Part shown: piece by piece, positions 14,747 through 22,875 of the stretch
Numbering within the stretch: the stretch's first letter is position 1
How the letters are laid out: each line of letters begins with the position of its first letter
NCBI GenBank assembly: GCA_016931055.1
Contig: JAFGFL010000060.1
Location: forward strand, 1 to 35,064
Origin: Candidatus Omnitrophota bacterium
Lineage (GTDB): Bacteria > Omnitrophota > Gorgyraeia > Zapsychrales > Zapsychraceae
DNA length: 35,064 nucleotides
Direction: 5' to 3'
The notes under the pieces: model-generated
Told to the model about the DNA's origin: nothing
Seen by the model: only the letters and a program-made list of their open reading frames with translations
Databases searched by the model: none
Program-made: the position numbers and the translations under genes

Positions 14747-16123
14747 TTATTCCTTTGCGTTTTTGTTGGTTTCTGTGTCTTGTCCGTGGTTCTTAGGCGG
14801 GGATCCCGATCCCTGCGTTGATCCCGGCGGGAAATGTTTGCTTCCCGGATCCGGTTTTATCTTCGGTTCTGGAGCCGATTGAATGGATTGCTCGATCTCA
14901 TCCGCTAGCGGGCTTTCTTTGGCCGTTTCTTCGGACAAAATGTCCGGTTGCAGTTTTAGGAAGCTTTCTTCTTCCATCGGTTGGTCATCTTGGAATGGCT
15001 CTTCATAAGGTCCTGGCGGATCGGCCCCTAAAGGACCGCTCATTTGGAGAAAACGATCATCTTGATTTTCATTATTTTCAATATCTGCTGGGATTGAGAC
15101 TTGCGGGGTTGCTTCCTCCATTTTGTTTTGGTATTCGGGTAAAGACGATGCTGCTTCAGCCGATGGACTTGCCCCGGGCGAGTCAGGATCCATTTTTTCC
15201 TTCACGGGGCTTTCCGGCGGTTGCGGCTGCTTGGCAAGATCGTGAATTTTACGTTCCTTTTCAAGAAGGGATTTTTCGAGCTGGGCGATCTTTTCTTCTA
15301 ATTGGGAAACGCGCTTCTTGTGTTTCTCCATCTCGGATTTGGCATTTTCGCTTTCTAATTGAACATGGTGCGATCTATCCCGCAAATCCTTTATCTCTTT
15401 CTCGAGTAAATCCTTGACTTTGTTGAAATCTTTACGGTTTTTGACCTCATTATCCAAGGACGCTTTTGTTTTTTCAAGATCGGCGCTTTTCTCTTTAAAT
15501 AATGCGTCTAGTTTTTCGTATTTTTCTTGGAGTTCGGCTGATTGGGAAGATAAATGAGCTCCAGAAAGACCCATTTCTTCTTTGGCCGTTTCTTCTGCGG
15601 GGACGGTTTCAAGAGACGCAGTCCCTGACGGGGGCGAGTCTGCATGTTCTGGAATAGCGGGCTCTTCTTTTTCCAAATATTCTTTTAAACTGGGCAAAGG
15701 TGTTATGGTGGGGATGTTTTTCTCTCGCGAGTCCTTCCTCTTTAATTTTTGTTCATTTGAGACTGCGGCAAGGTTAAGTCTTTTAAAGATGCCGCCAAGA
15801 TGAAGTTTCCCTAAAAGGCTAGTAAGAGGAATTGAAGGTTTTTTTGATTCGAACGGAAATTCTTTCGGCTCATCTGTATCAATGACTGGCGGCGCGTCAT
15901 CTTTTTTCCGAAGGCCCCTTATTTTGTTCAAAAGGCTGAATTTTTGTTTTTTGTCAGGGCTTGGTTCGGGGGCTGTCTCTGGCGACGGGCTGATTTTCTT
16001 TTCTGCAAGGTCTAGGGCTCCCGATAAAGAGGTTTCATCGGGCTCCTGATCATTTTTCAAGAACCATAAAGCGGCTCCTATGCCGGCCAGAGACAAAACA
16101 AACAAAACAATAAGGATGGTCAC
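14747..16123 (-). CDS. Membrane-anchored coiled-coil protein with acidic Pro-rich tail
   Basis: Residues 3-22 (ILIVLFVLSLAGIGAALWFL) form an N-terminal anchor. Residues 23-190 are low-complexity and rich in E, P, K and S, with several basic patches. Residues about 195-305 are a clear coiled coil (QEKYEKLDALFKEKSADLEK and SQLEEKIAQLEKSLLEKERK). From about 306 to 458 the protein is again acidic and proline-rich, probably disordered. No enzymatic motif is visible and I do not know the family. It is the first gene of the cyclophilin-XdhC operon and is divergent from the MocA-like gene 96 bases away. Orientation of the long tail is not certain; with a single N-terminal helix and few upstream charges, either side of the membrane is possible. 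Confidence 0.8.
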   Translation of the reverse strand: MTILIVLFVLSLAGIGAALWFLKNDQEPDETSLSGALDLAEKKISPSPETAPEPSPDKKQKFSLLNKIRGLRKKDDAPPVIDTDEPKEFPFESKKPSIPLTSLLGKLHLGGIFKRLNLAAVSNEQKLKRKDSREKNIPTITPLPSLKEYLEKEEPAIPEHADSPPSGTASLETVPAEETAKEEMGLSGAHLSSQSAELQEKYEKLDALFKEKSADLEKTKASLDNEVKNRKDFNKVKDLLEKEIKDLRDRSHHVQLESENAKSEMEKHKKRVSQLEEKIAQLEKSLLEKERKIHDLAKQPQPPESPVKEKMDPDSPGASPSAEAASSLPEYQNKMEEATPQVSIPADIENNENQDDRFLQMSGPLGADPPGPYEEPFQDDQPMEEESFLKLQPDILSEETAKESPLADEIEQSIQSAPEPKIKPDPGSKHFPPGSTQGSGSPPKNHGQDTETNKNAKE

Positions 16124-16219
16124 GCGGCACTCTCTTTGCTTAAGGGACAGATGTTCACTGGCCTGAATTTCTGTAAGGGGATCCTAGTTTTTCCGTCTTT
16201 ACGAGTATATAATGGTCTC

Positions 16220-16813
16220 ATGATCGCAAGCATACTGTTATCGGCCGGTTTAAGCCGGCGTTACGGTTCTCCGAAAGCTTTAGCGAAGCTCAACGGGGAA
16301 ACCGTCATCGAGCGCCTGCAGAAAGTGGTTATCCAGTCGCCAGTCGAGGAAATGATTGTTGTCTTGGGCGCAGATGCTGATGAAATCAAACCCCACCTAT
16401 TAAACCACAATAAGATAAAATTTGTCTATAACAAAGATTATAATCTTGGGCAAACATCTTCCTTTAAGGCTGGTTTGCGAAGTATTTCCAAATGGGTTAA
16501 AGGGATTTTATTGATTCCGGTCGACCACCCGTTTATTCAACCGGGCACGATTGATTTGTTGATCCGTTACTACTTAAAACATTTTCCTCTTATCGTCCTG
16601 CCTGCTTTCGAGGGCAGAAAAGGGCACCCTCCTTTATTTTCGGCTGATTTAAAAGAAGAGTTTTTGGCGCTCGATAACGGTATTGGCTTAAACGCCATCG
16701 CGCATGCTCATCAAAACGAAACGGTCATCCTGCCTGTTGAGGATGCGGGGGTCATCCAATCCTTCAACACGAAGGAAGAATTCAGAGATCTTCGTCAACA
16801 ACATCCGCATTAA
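16220..16813 (+). CDS. MocA-like nucleotidyltransferase (molybdenum cofactor cytidylyltransferase family)
   Basis: The N-terminus MIASILLSAGLSRRYGSPKAL has the nucleotide-binding signature of the MobA/MocA superfamily (L-x-A-G-x-S-x-R-x-G-x-x-K). Further landmarks are VVLGADADEI, the substrate-binding LIPVDHPFIQPGTID (the DxP acid), and GRKGHPPLFSADL, which fit the MocA branch that attaches CMP to molybdopterin. The frame extends upstream to 16136, but the ATG at 16220 aligns with the family start. A TATATAAT six bases before this ATG could be a -10 element, which would make the message almost leaderless. The XdhC and molybdenum hydroxylase genes nearby support a molybdenum cofactor role. The 3' end overlaps the convergent lipoprotein gene by 32 bases. 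Confidence 0.88.
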   Translation: MIASILLSAGLSRRYGSPKALAKLNGETVIERLQKVVIQSPVEEMIVVLGADADEIKPHLLNHNKIKFVYNKDYNLGQTSSFKAGLRSISKWVKGILLIPVDHPFIQPGTIDLLIRYYLKHFPLIVLPAFEGRKGHPPLFSADLKEEFLALDNGIGLNAIAHAHQNETVILPVEDAGVIQSFNTKEEFRDLRQQHPH

Positions 16814-17288
16814 TCGGTACTGTATTCCTATTGAGCGGCTCAGTATCCGTTTTGAGCGGCTCAACATCCATGTCGAGAGGCTTGGTATCCATCTTCATCG
16901 GCACCCTGTCCGCTCCCGTGAATACAATCACGGATGCCATATAATTGGCCCGGACATAAGCATTGCCGATCCTTTTTTGTGCCGGCAGGCGCTGCCATAC
17001 GCCAGTGGCATCAGAGCGGATATCTGTGATAGCGTTTCCCCCGAGGATGGCTGCTTCGCGCTTCATTTTCACGATCACCTCGTCAAAATCGCGCTGCTTG
17101 CGCTCTCCATTGACGGTGACGGTCGCGATAACCGCATAATCTTTGTTTGTATTTTCCAGATAAACGACTTCGTCAGGTGAATTGGCCGGGTAATAGAATT
17201 CGCCGGTATCCACGGAGTCAATGTTATAAAGGCTGCAGGAAGATGTTAAAAGGACGAAAGTCATCAGTGCGACGAATTTTTTTGTCAT
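16782..17288 (-). CDS. Small lipoprotein with a heptad-like C-terminal tandem repeat
   Basis: The N-terminus MTKKFVALMTFVLLTSSCS is a lipoprotein signal with Cys18. The folded middle contains YAVIATVTVNGERKQRDFDEVIVKMKREAAILGGNAITDI; the -AA-LGGNAI- block is shared with several small envelope proteins of the YbjQ/RcsF kind, but I cannot assign a family. Residues about 137-164 are four tandem seven-residue repeats beginning PL or PI (PLDMDVE, PLKTDTE, PLNRNTV, PINADVV), encoded by a 21-bp DNA repeat near 16800-16890. It follows the molybdenum subunit by three bases, so it is co-transcribed as the last gene of the hydroxylase operon. The 3' end overlaps the convergent MocA-like gene. Confidence 0.82.
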   Translation of the reverse strand: MTKKFVALMTFVLLTSSCSLYNIDSVDTGEFYYPANSPDEVVYLENTNKDYAVIATVTVNGERKQRDFDEVIVKMKREAAILGGNAITDIRSDATGVWQRLPAQKRIGNAYVRANYMASVIVFTGADRVPMKMDTKPLDMDVEPLKTDTEPLNRNTVPINADVVDEDL

Positions 17289-17291
17289 AGG

Positions 17292-19622
17292 CTAAACCTC
17301 AACTTTCTTTTCTTGTTGTTCTTTTAATGCTTCGATGATCTTCTCCGGTGTGAAGGGAAGTTCTTTTAAGCGGATTCCGACGGCGTCATAAATGGCATTT
17401 GCGATGGCGGCAGATGTCGGCAACAGCGAGGCTTCCCCCATCCCCTTGGCTCCGAACGGCCCTTGCGGGTCATTGGTTTCGATTAAAATAGTTTCGATCG
17501 GGGGCATCCCGATTGCTCTTGGCAAACGGTAATTCGCGAAATTCCCGTTAGCCGGCCGGCCCTTTTTGTCAAATTGCAGGTTTTCCATAAATGTGTATCC
17601 AAGGCCCATCGCCAGGGAGCCTTCGATTTGCCCCTCGACAGATTTGGGATTAATGGCCTTGCCGATATCGTGGGCATCCCACATCTTAAGGACGGTGACC
17701 TCACCGGTTTCCGTGTTGACCTCGACTTCGGCGATCTGGGCTTCAAACCCGTAGCTTCCGGAAACGTTCCCCTCCCCTGTCCTGAAATCGATCGGGGTCG
17801 TGTTGGGGTTATAACTTCCTCGGCCGATAATTTGATTTCCGTAATGGAAAGAATAACAAAGCTCGACGGCCTTATCAAAATCCATGATGGCGGTACTGTC
17901 TTTTGTGTTGATGACTTCTTCGGCTTTGATATCCAGGTTATCCATGTTCAGGCTAAATTCTTTGGCAACAACTCCTAGGATCTGCATTTTAGCATCGCGG
18001 GCGGCCTGAATGGTCGCATTTCCTGAGATGAACGTCACGCGGCTCGCAAAGCTTCCGGTGTCAAAAGGAGTGATTTCGGTATCTCCTGCTTTGCATTTGA
18101 TGCGGCTGTAGCTGACGCCAAGTTCCTGACAGGCAATTTGGGAAAGAGCGGTATCAGACCCCTGCCCGGTATCCGCAGCTCCCGTAAACAGATACACGGA
18201 GCCGTCTTCTTCAACTTTCACGATGGAACCGGCGGACTCATGGGATTTGTACATCTTCGATCCCATGACGTCAGCGGCAATCCCGATGCCGATGCCGCGG
18301 CGTAAATGCCTCTGTTTGCCTCTTTTCTTTGACCAGCCTGCGGCTTCTGTCGATTTTTCGATGCATTCCTTAAGGCCATTGGAAGAAATGATCATCTTAT
18401 TGATGGTCGTCATGTTCGGTGTTGTGATATTTTTCAGACGGAACTCAACCGGGTCCATGCCGATGCCTTCGGCCAGCATGTCCATATGCGCTTCGATGGC
18501 AAATCCTGCCTGAACGCCGCCGAAGCCGCGCATCGCGCCGCTGACGGGAGTGTTTGTATAGACGCGATAGCCGGTAACGCGGAAATGCTGGATCTTATAA
18601 ACCATGAAGATGCGCATAATGGCCGCGGCTATAACGGTCGGCCCGTAGCTGCAGTAAGCGCCTCCGTCAGCGATAACCTCTCCCGTGATCGCGACAAGGG
18701 TCCCATCTTTTTTGACGCCGGATTTCAGCTTGTAGATCATGCCGTGTTTTCGACGGGAGGCCAAAAATTCTTCTTCCCTATTGTAGCATATTTTCACCGG
18801 AAGTCCTCCGGCTTTTTTGGACAGCAAACAAGCTGAAAAGTCCATCGGGAGCATTTCAAGTTTTCCGCCGAACCCGCCGCCGACAGCCATCTTGATGACC
18901 CGGATATTATTTAAATCCATCTTTAATGTTTTGGCAAGGGCCTCGCGGCATTTAAACGGGGCTTGGGTCGAGGCCCAAAGCGTGACCTTGTTGGTGAATT
19001 TTTCCCACTGAGCGACGCAGACGTGGGGTTCCATGGCCGACTGGTGCGCGGCCGGCGTATAGAAAAGGTCCTCGCGGACATAGTCGGCTTCTTTCAAGGC
19101 GCGCTCAGGGTTGCCGAAATTGACAGGCATGATCACCGCGATATTGTTCAGCGACTCATGGATTTGCGGCGCCCCGGGCTTCATGGCTTCCTGAACGTCG
19201 ACAACATGCGGCAGGATTTCGTATTGGACATCGATCAGTTTCAAGGCTTCCAAGGCCGTCTCTTCGTCAACGGCCGCAACCGCGCCGATCTCATCTCCGA
19301 TATAACGGACTTTTTCCGATTCAAGGGCCATTTGATCGATGGTGTGCGGGAAGAAATATTCATTAGAACCGAATTTGATTTGATCGGTATCTTTAGCCGT
19401 GATGACCGCGCGGACGCCAGGCAAACTTTCAGCTTTTGACGTGTCCATGCTGATGATCCTGGCGTGGGGATGCGGGCTTCTGATCATTTTGCCGACCAGC
19501 ATATTGGCGAACTTCAGGTCAAAGGCGTATTTGGTCTGCCCCGTGACGATGCCTTTGCCATCGATGCGGGGAACGCTTTTCCCTACGGGATTGAGATATT
19601 CCTTGTTAATTTGGTTTTGCAT
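17292..19622 (-). CDS. Xanthine dehydrogenase family molybdopterin-binding subunit
   Basis: The large catalytic subunit (776 residues) of a molybdenum hydroxylase. The N-terminal a/b-hammerhead domain begins PVGKSVPRIDGKGIVTGQTKYAFDL; molybdopterin-contact motifs include GGGFGGKLEM, SGAMRGFGGVQ, GAADTGQGSDTALSQI and the C-terminal GPFGAKGMGEASLLP, whose Glu (in GMGE) is the catalytic base. The serine selenocysteine-type or CO dehydrogenase loop (AYRCSFR) is absent, arguing for a purine, aldehyde or aromatic substrate over CO; the substrate is not predictable. A longer frame to 19658 exists, but the ATG at 19622 has AAGGATCAAGG just upstream. It overlaps the 2Fe-2S gene by 17 bases. No signal peptide, so cytoplasmic. 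Confidence 0.95.
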   Translation of the reverse strand: MQNQINKEYLNPVGKSVPRIDGKGIVTGQTKYAFDLKFANMLVGKMIRSPHPHARIISMDTSKAESLPGVRAVITAKDTDQIKFGSNEYFFPHTIDQMALESEKVRYIGDEIGAVAAVDEETALEALKLIDVQYEILPHVVDVQEAMKPGAPQIHESLNNIAVIMPVNFGNPERALKEADYVREDLFYTPAAHQSAMEPHVCVAQWEKFTNKVTLWASTQAPFKCREALAKTLKMDLNNIRVIKMAVGGGFGGKLEMLPMDFSACLLSKKAGGLPVKICYNREEEFLASRRKHGMIYKLKSGVKKDGTLVAITGEVIADGGAYCSYGPTVIAAAIMRIFMVYKIQHFRVTGYRVYTNTPVSGAMRGFGGVQAGFAIEAHMDMLAEGIGMDPVEFRLKNITTPNMTTINKMIISSNGLKECIEKSTEAAGWSKKRGKQRHLRRGIGIGIAADVMGSKMYKSHESAGSIVKVEEDGSVYLFTGAADTGQGSDTALSQIACQELGVSYSRIKCKAGDTEITPFDTGSFASRVTFISGNATIQAARDAKMQILGVVAKEFSLNMDNLDIKAEEVINTKDSTAIMDFDKAVELCYSFHYGNQIIGRGSYNPNTTPIDFRTGEGNVSGSYGFEAQIAEVEVNTETGEVTVLKMWDAHDIGKAINPKSVEGQIEGSLAMGLGYTFMENLQFDKKGRPANGNFANYRLPRAIGMPPIETILIETNDPQGPFGAKGMGEASLLPTSAAIANAIYDAVGIRLKELPFTPEKIIEALKEQQEKKVEV

Positions 19623-20079
19623 CCTTGATCCTTTTGCCGGCCTGACGGACGGCCTCAAAGATTTTTAGATACCCCCCGCAACGGCATAGATTGCCGTCTA
19701 AGGCTTGTTCGATTTCTTCTTGGGCAGGCTCCCTGTTTTTGTCAAGCAAGGCCTTGGAGGACATGATCATCCCCGGTATACAAAATCCGCATTGGACCGC
19801 TCCCGTGTCGATAAACGCCTTTTGGACGGGGTGAAGTTCTTCTTTGTCAGCCAGCCCTTCGATGGTCGTAATTTCATCGCCCTCAACATCGGCGGCCAGA
19901 GTAATGCAGGACAGAACGGCCTTTCCGTTAATGATGACCGTGCACGCTCCGCACTCTGATTCATCGCAGGCCGCTTTGGTGCCGGTTAACCCTAAATGGT
20001 CACGAAGGACTTCCAGAAGAGTCTCGTTCCCTTTTAGAGCCAGATTATATTTAACATTATTAATGCTTAACGTTACCAT
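19606..20079 (-). CDS. 2Fe-2S subunit of the molybdenum hydroxylase
   Basis: The 157-residue small subunit carries electrons between the molybdenum centre and FAD. All eight cluster cysteines are present: the plant-ferredoxin-type cluster uses Cys38, Cys43, Cys46 and Cys58 (ACDESECGACTV and LSC), and the second cluster uses Cys97, Cys100, Cys132 and Cys134 (QCGFCIPGM and NLCRCGGY). The domain order and length are standard for CoxS/XdhC-operon iron-sulfur subunits. It starts two bases after the FAD-subunit stop and overlaps the molybdenum subunit at its 3' end, so the three subunits are translated together. Confidence 0.96.
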   Translation of the reverse strand: MVTLSINNVKYNLALKGNETLLEVLRDHLGLTGTKAACDESECGACTVIINGKAVLSCITLAADVEGDEITTIEGLADKEELHPVQKAFIDTGAVQCGFCIPGMIMSSKALLDKNREPAQEEIEQALDGNLCRCGGYLKIFEAVRQAGKRIKDAKPN

Positions 20080-20081
20080 GT

Positions 20082-20924
20082 TTATTTGGTGATGGTTGAA
20101 ATTGCCTCTTTCATGGCCACTCGGAACATATGTTTTTTATACTCACTGCTTCGAGTATCGTAAATCGGAGTGTCCATATGGTCAAGGGCTTCTTGCGCCA
20201 AAGTCTTGGATCGCCTGCTTTGATTCATGAAATCCTCAAGTTTTCTGTCGCGTTGGCTGAAAGCGATACAATTATTGATCACCACCCGCGTATTCGTAAG
20301 TTTCTTCCCATCAGGAAGCGCTCTAACAAGCAATGATAATAACGGGATATCCAGTTGCGGGGATCTTTTTATTCGGCGGTAAACGATCACGGCTTTCGGG
20401 TCCTTCTGAATGGACGCGTGAGTGAAGATTTTTTCTGTCTTTGCCCCTGAGTGAAAGAATTCTTCAGCAGAGATGGTTTGTTCCTTTCCATCGGGTCCCA
20501 TAAAATGCAAGTCCGCATTCAGCCCAACCATTATTGTCGGCATTTCAGTCCATGTGTAGCGGCAGGTCAGGTTCCCGCCGACGGTCGCCATATTGCGGAT
20601 GGGAGCGGTTCCGATATGTTTCGCGGCACATTTAAGGATATCCAAATTGCCTTTGAGTAATGGGCAATCCATAAGTTCGTCCATGGTGGTCATGGACTTG
20701 ATAATGAGCGCATTTCCTTGCGCGGATATGCCTTTGAGATCGGCAATTCTTTTGAGGCTGATGACGTGGTCCGGGGTCTTTAATCCTTTTCTTTTCAACA
20801 GTTTGAGATTATTGAACAAGAAGGTCCCCCCTGCCTGAAGCCTGACATTTCCTAATCTTGTATAGAGATCTATAGCTTCAGTGATTGATTTCGGTGCGTG
20901 AAATGTAAATGGATTTAAAAGCAT
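20082..20924 (-). CDS. FAD-binding subunit of the molybdenum hydroxylase
   Basis: The medium subunit (280 residues, CoxM type) binds FAD, the exit point for electrons. The FAD-binding domain has LQAGGTFLFNNLKLLK (33-48) in the place of the AGGTDL motif, and GTAPIRNMATVGGNLTCRYTWTEMP (about 91-115) as the second flavin loop, which is normal for the family. The CO_deh_flav_C-type domain follows (IVYRRIKRSPQLDIPLLSLLVRAL, TRVVINNCIAFSQRDRKLEDF). It is the first gene of the hydroxylase operon and has its own promoter in the gap after the CPBP protease gene. Confidence 0.93.
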   Translation of the reverse strand: MLLNPFTFHAPKSITEAIDLYTRLGNVRLQAGGTFLFNNLKLLKRKGLKTPDHVISLKRIADLKGISAQGNALIIKSMTTMDELMDCPLLKGNLDILKCAAKHIGTAPIRNMATVGGNLTCRYTWTEMPTIMVGLNADLHFMGPDGKEQTISAEEFFHSGAKTEKIFTHASIQKDPKAVIVYRRIKRSPQLDIPLLSLLVRALPDGKKLTNTRVVINNCIAFSQRDRKLEDFMNQSRRSKTLAQEALDHMDTPIYDTRSSEYKKHMFRVAMKEAISTITK

Positions 20925-20958
20925 GGGGAATAGCGAAATTTGGCCATATTTTCGAAAT

Positions 20959-20986
20959 AGTATATCAAAAACCCAACTTTTGACAA
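20959..20986 (-). promoter_or_regulatory. Sigma-70 promoter of the molybdenum hydroxylase operon
   Basis: On the minus strand TTGTCA (20986-20981, five of six to -35) and TATACT (20964-20959, five of six to -10) are 16 bases apart. The start would be near 20951, 27 bases before the FAD-subunit ATG. It lies just beyond the protease stop, so the hydroxylase genes can be expressed apart from the valS operon. Confidence 0.75.
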
Positions 20987-20989
20987 GAC

Positions 20990-22873
20990 CTATATAATTG
21001 AAGTCCCTCCATTACCAAAAAAATCCTCCAAGGCAACTTCGACCACGGCTGGATCCCATCCGTGGAGCGTGATTTCCCGCTTTATTTGGTCTTGTGATTT
21101 CTGCATGAACGCATTCTTGTTTGTGTTTAAATAGGCTTTGAGAATTTCCAGGTTATAGAGTTGATGTTTGTTTAAATGCCAGCGAAGAGGCCGCTCCTCC
21201 TCCTTTTTATTCATGAAGAAGGCGACAGCTGCCAGGCCAAAAGGCAGCAACAAAATGGAAAGAGAACTATAGAAATAAAATGGCGTTGATGTCCCAAAAA
21301 TGTAACCGGCATTATTCCAAAAGACGTCAAATAGATAATGGGCGATCAAAACGGGGATGATCCCGAATTTTAAATAGATTAATGCCAAAAATATGCCCAG
21401 ACAAGTCACTTCGATCCCGCGAAACCAAACGGGAAAAATGGGGTAGTTGCTGTGAGAAAAACCCCAGATCAGGGAAGACAACAAAACGGCAATAAGGATA
21501 TTCCCCCCTTTTGTCCCAAGGCTGATTTTATTAAATATTTTTTTGCCGAGATTAATGGCGTAAAAGCGGTACATGATCTCTTCCGCAAAGCTTGCTTTAA
21601 AACCGATGGTAAAAGCGGCCAGAAAAGGGAAATAGGCCGTTGAAATATTATCGATCCATTTGTGTTCGGCCCAGACCCCTAAATGTGTTTGCCCGATCTT
21701 AAAAAGGAATGATTGCATTCCCAACAGGATCGCGCAAACTAAATAGCCCAAGACAATGCTTTCGGCCAAATAACGGGAGGCGAATGTTGTCCGGATATAA
21801 TGAAGAAAAGAACCGGTCTTTTCGTTCGGCGAGGTTTCGTAGTGCAGCAATTCACCCGAAAGGCTTGGAATCAAAATGGCGATGTTAATAAATACCGCGC
21901 TGATAATCGTGTTAAGGGCAAAACGCCATAAATATGCGTTCAATGGAGAAGTGGTTTTGTAGGAAAACAAGATATCTTCAAATTGGTTAAAACCAGACAG
22001 CAATGATAAACCAAACGAGATGACTACTGCCATAATATAAAACTTTTTCGTTGTCTGCATGGCGAGGTGATTTTGACGGATGATGATCAAGAATACGCCA
22101 TAGGTAAACAAGGCCGTTACCAAAATCCTGATAATGACCATGATATTGCGGCTTAAATCTTTGCGGTTGTCTATGTCACGGTTGAACTGGTCCGGAACCA
22201 AAAAGGCATTTTTGTTGAACGAAAGCAATTCGTCTCCGGACACCCGCGCCTCAATGAGGAGCTTTCCCGTTCCGCTGTTAGGTGCATGGCTCCAGGGGAT
22301 GTTAACGTCGTTTTTTTGCCAGCTGAAAACGTAATCAGAACGGTTATCGCGGTGCACGGCAAGATTGCTGCGTATGGTGCATTGGGCCGGATCAAAGAGC
22401 TTAAACTTCTCTTTTAGGAATTCCTCGGCTTTTTGGAGGGCTTCCTCTTTTGATATTTCTCTTCGGGCGTCGTTCTCATCGATCGTATGCCGGAACCCGA
22501 TAATTTCTCCGCTTGATGAACTGATCTCGACAAGATATTCCTCTTTCGTATTTTCTTTGAAGAACCGGACTAGCCAGTAAAACAGGTCAAAATCGTGCTG
22601 TTTTATGAAATTTTGAAGCCCGTGAAATCCGATTGTTTTTTGCAGGTAACGATTTGTCCTTTGGTCCATGCTGAAAATGGCGGCCTTTTGAAAATGACGG
22701 GAATCGGCATGACGTTCGTTGTTTAAATATTCTTCCGCAATGCGGGCGGCTTTGACGCGGTCGATTGAGAAGTTGGAAATGGCCAGCTGAGGATAACTGA
22801 ACTGAAACCAGACGGCGAGACTTATCACGACAGGAATAAGAAATTTCATCCAAGCGGCAGGGCGAATGTGCAT
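20990..22873 (-). CDS. CPBP family intramembrane metalloprotease with a large N-terminal domain
   Basis: The C-terminal 200 residues are a CPBP (CAAX protease and bacteriocin-processing) domain: the glutamate pair in FAEEIMYRFYAI (Glu431-Glu432), the His in WGFSHSNYP (His474) and the His in LIAHYLFDVFWN (His512). Before it, residue 10-28 is one hydrophobic helix, then a soluble region to about 235 with two segments resembling PepSY-type repeats (VKAARIAEEYLNNE and SKEEALQKAEEFLKEKF, each followed by strands), then several more membrane helices. Extracytoplasmic PepSY-like repeats plus a membrane protease suggest a regulated protease. The frame could extend to 22945, overlapping the upstream gene; the ATG at 22873, two bases after that gene, is chosen. 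C-terminal tail ends with a small helical domain. Confidence 0.88.
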   Translation of the reverse strand: MHIRPAAWMKFLIPVVISLAVWFQFSYPQLAISNFSIDRVKAARIAEEYLNNERHADSRHFQKAAIFSMDQRTNRYLQKTIGFHGLQNFIKQHDFDLFYWLVRFFKENTKEEYLVEISSSSGEIIGFRHTIDENDARREISKEEALQKAEEFLKEKFKLFDPAQCTIRSNLAVHRDNRSDYVFSWQKNDVNIPWSHAPNSGTGKLLIEARVSGDELLSFNKNAFLVPDQFNRDIDNRKDLSRNIMVIIRILVTALFTYGVFLIIIRQNHLAMQTTKKFYIMAVVISFGLSLLSGFNQFEDILFSYKTTSPLNAYLWRFALNTIISAVFINIAILIPSLSGELLHYETSPNEKTGSFLHYIRTTFASRYLAESIVLGYLVCAILLGMQSFLFKIGQTHLGVWAEHKWIDNISTAYFPFLAAFTIGFKASFAEEIMYRFYAINLGKKIFNKISLGTKGGNILIAVLLSSLIWGFSHSNYPIFPVWFRGIEVTCLGIFLALIYLKFGIIPVLIAHYLFDVFWNNAGYIFGTSTPFYFYSSLSILLLPFGLAAVAFFMNKKEEERPLRWHLNKHQLYNLEILKAYLNTNKNAFMQKSQDQIKREITLHGWDPAVVEVALEDFFGNGGTSII

Positions 22874-22875
22874 AG

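Noticed and set aside
14818-15417. 199-residue plus-strand frame opposite the coiled-coil gene
   Set aside because: It is antisense to a compositionally biased but well-anchored gene that starts an operon; it has no ribosome site or recognisable domain.
17292-19622. CO dehydrogenase large subunit
   Set aside because: The AYRCSFR active-site loop of form I CO dehydrogenase is not present; a general xanthine dehydrogenase-family call is safer.
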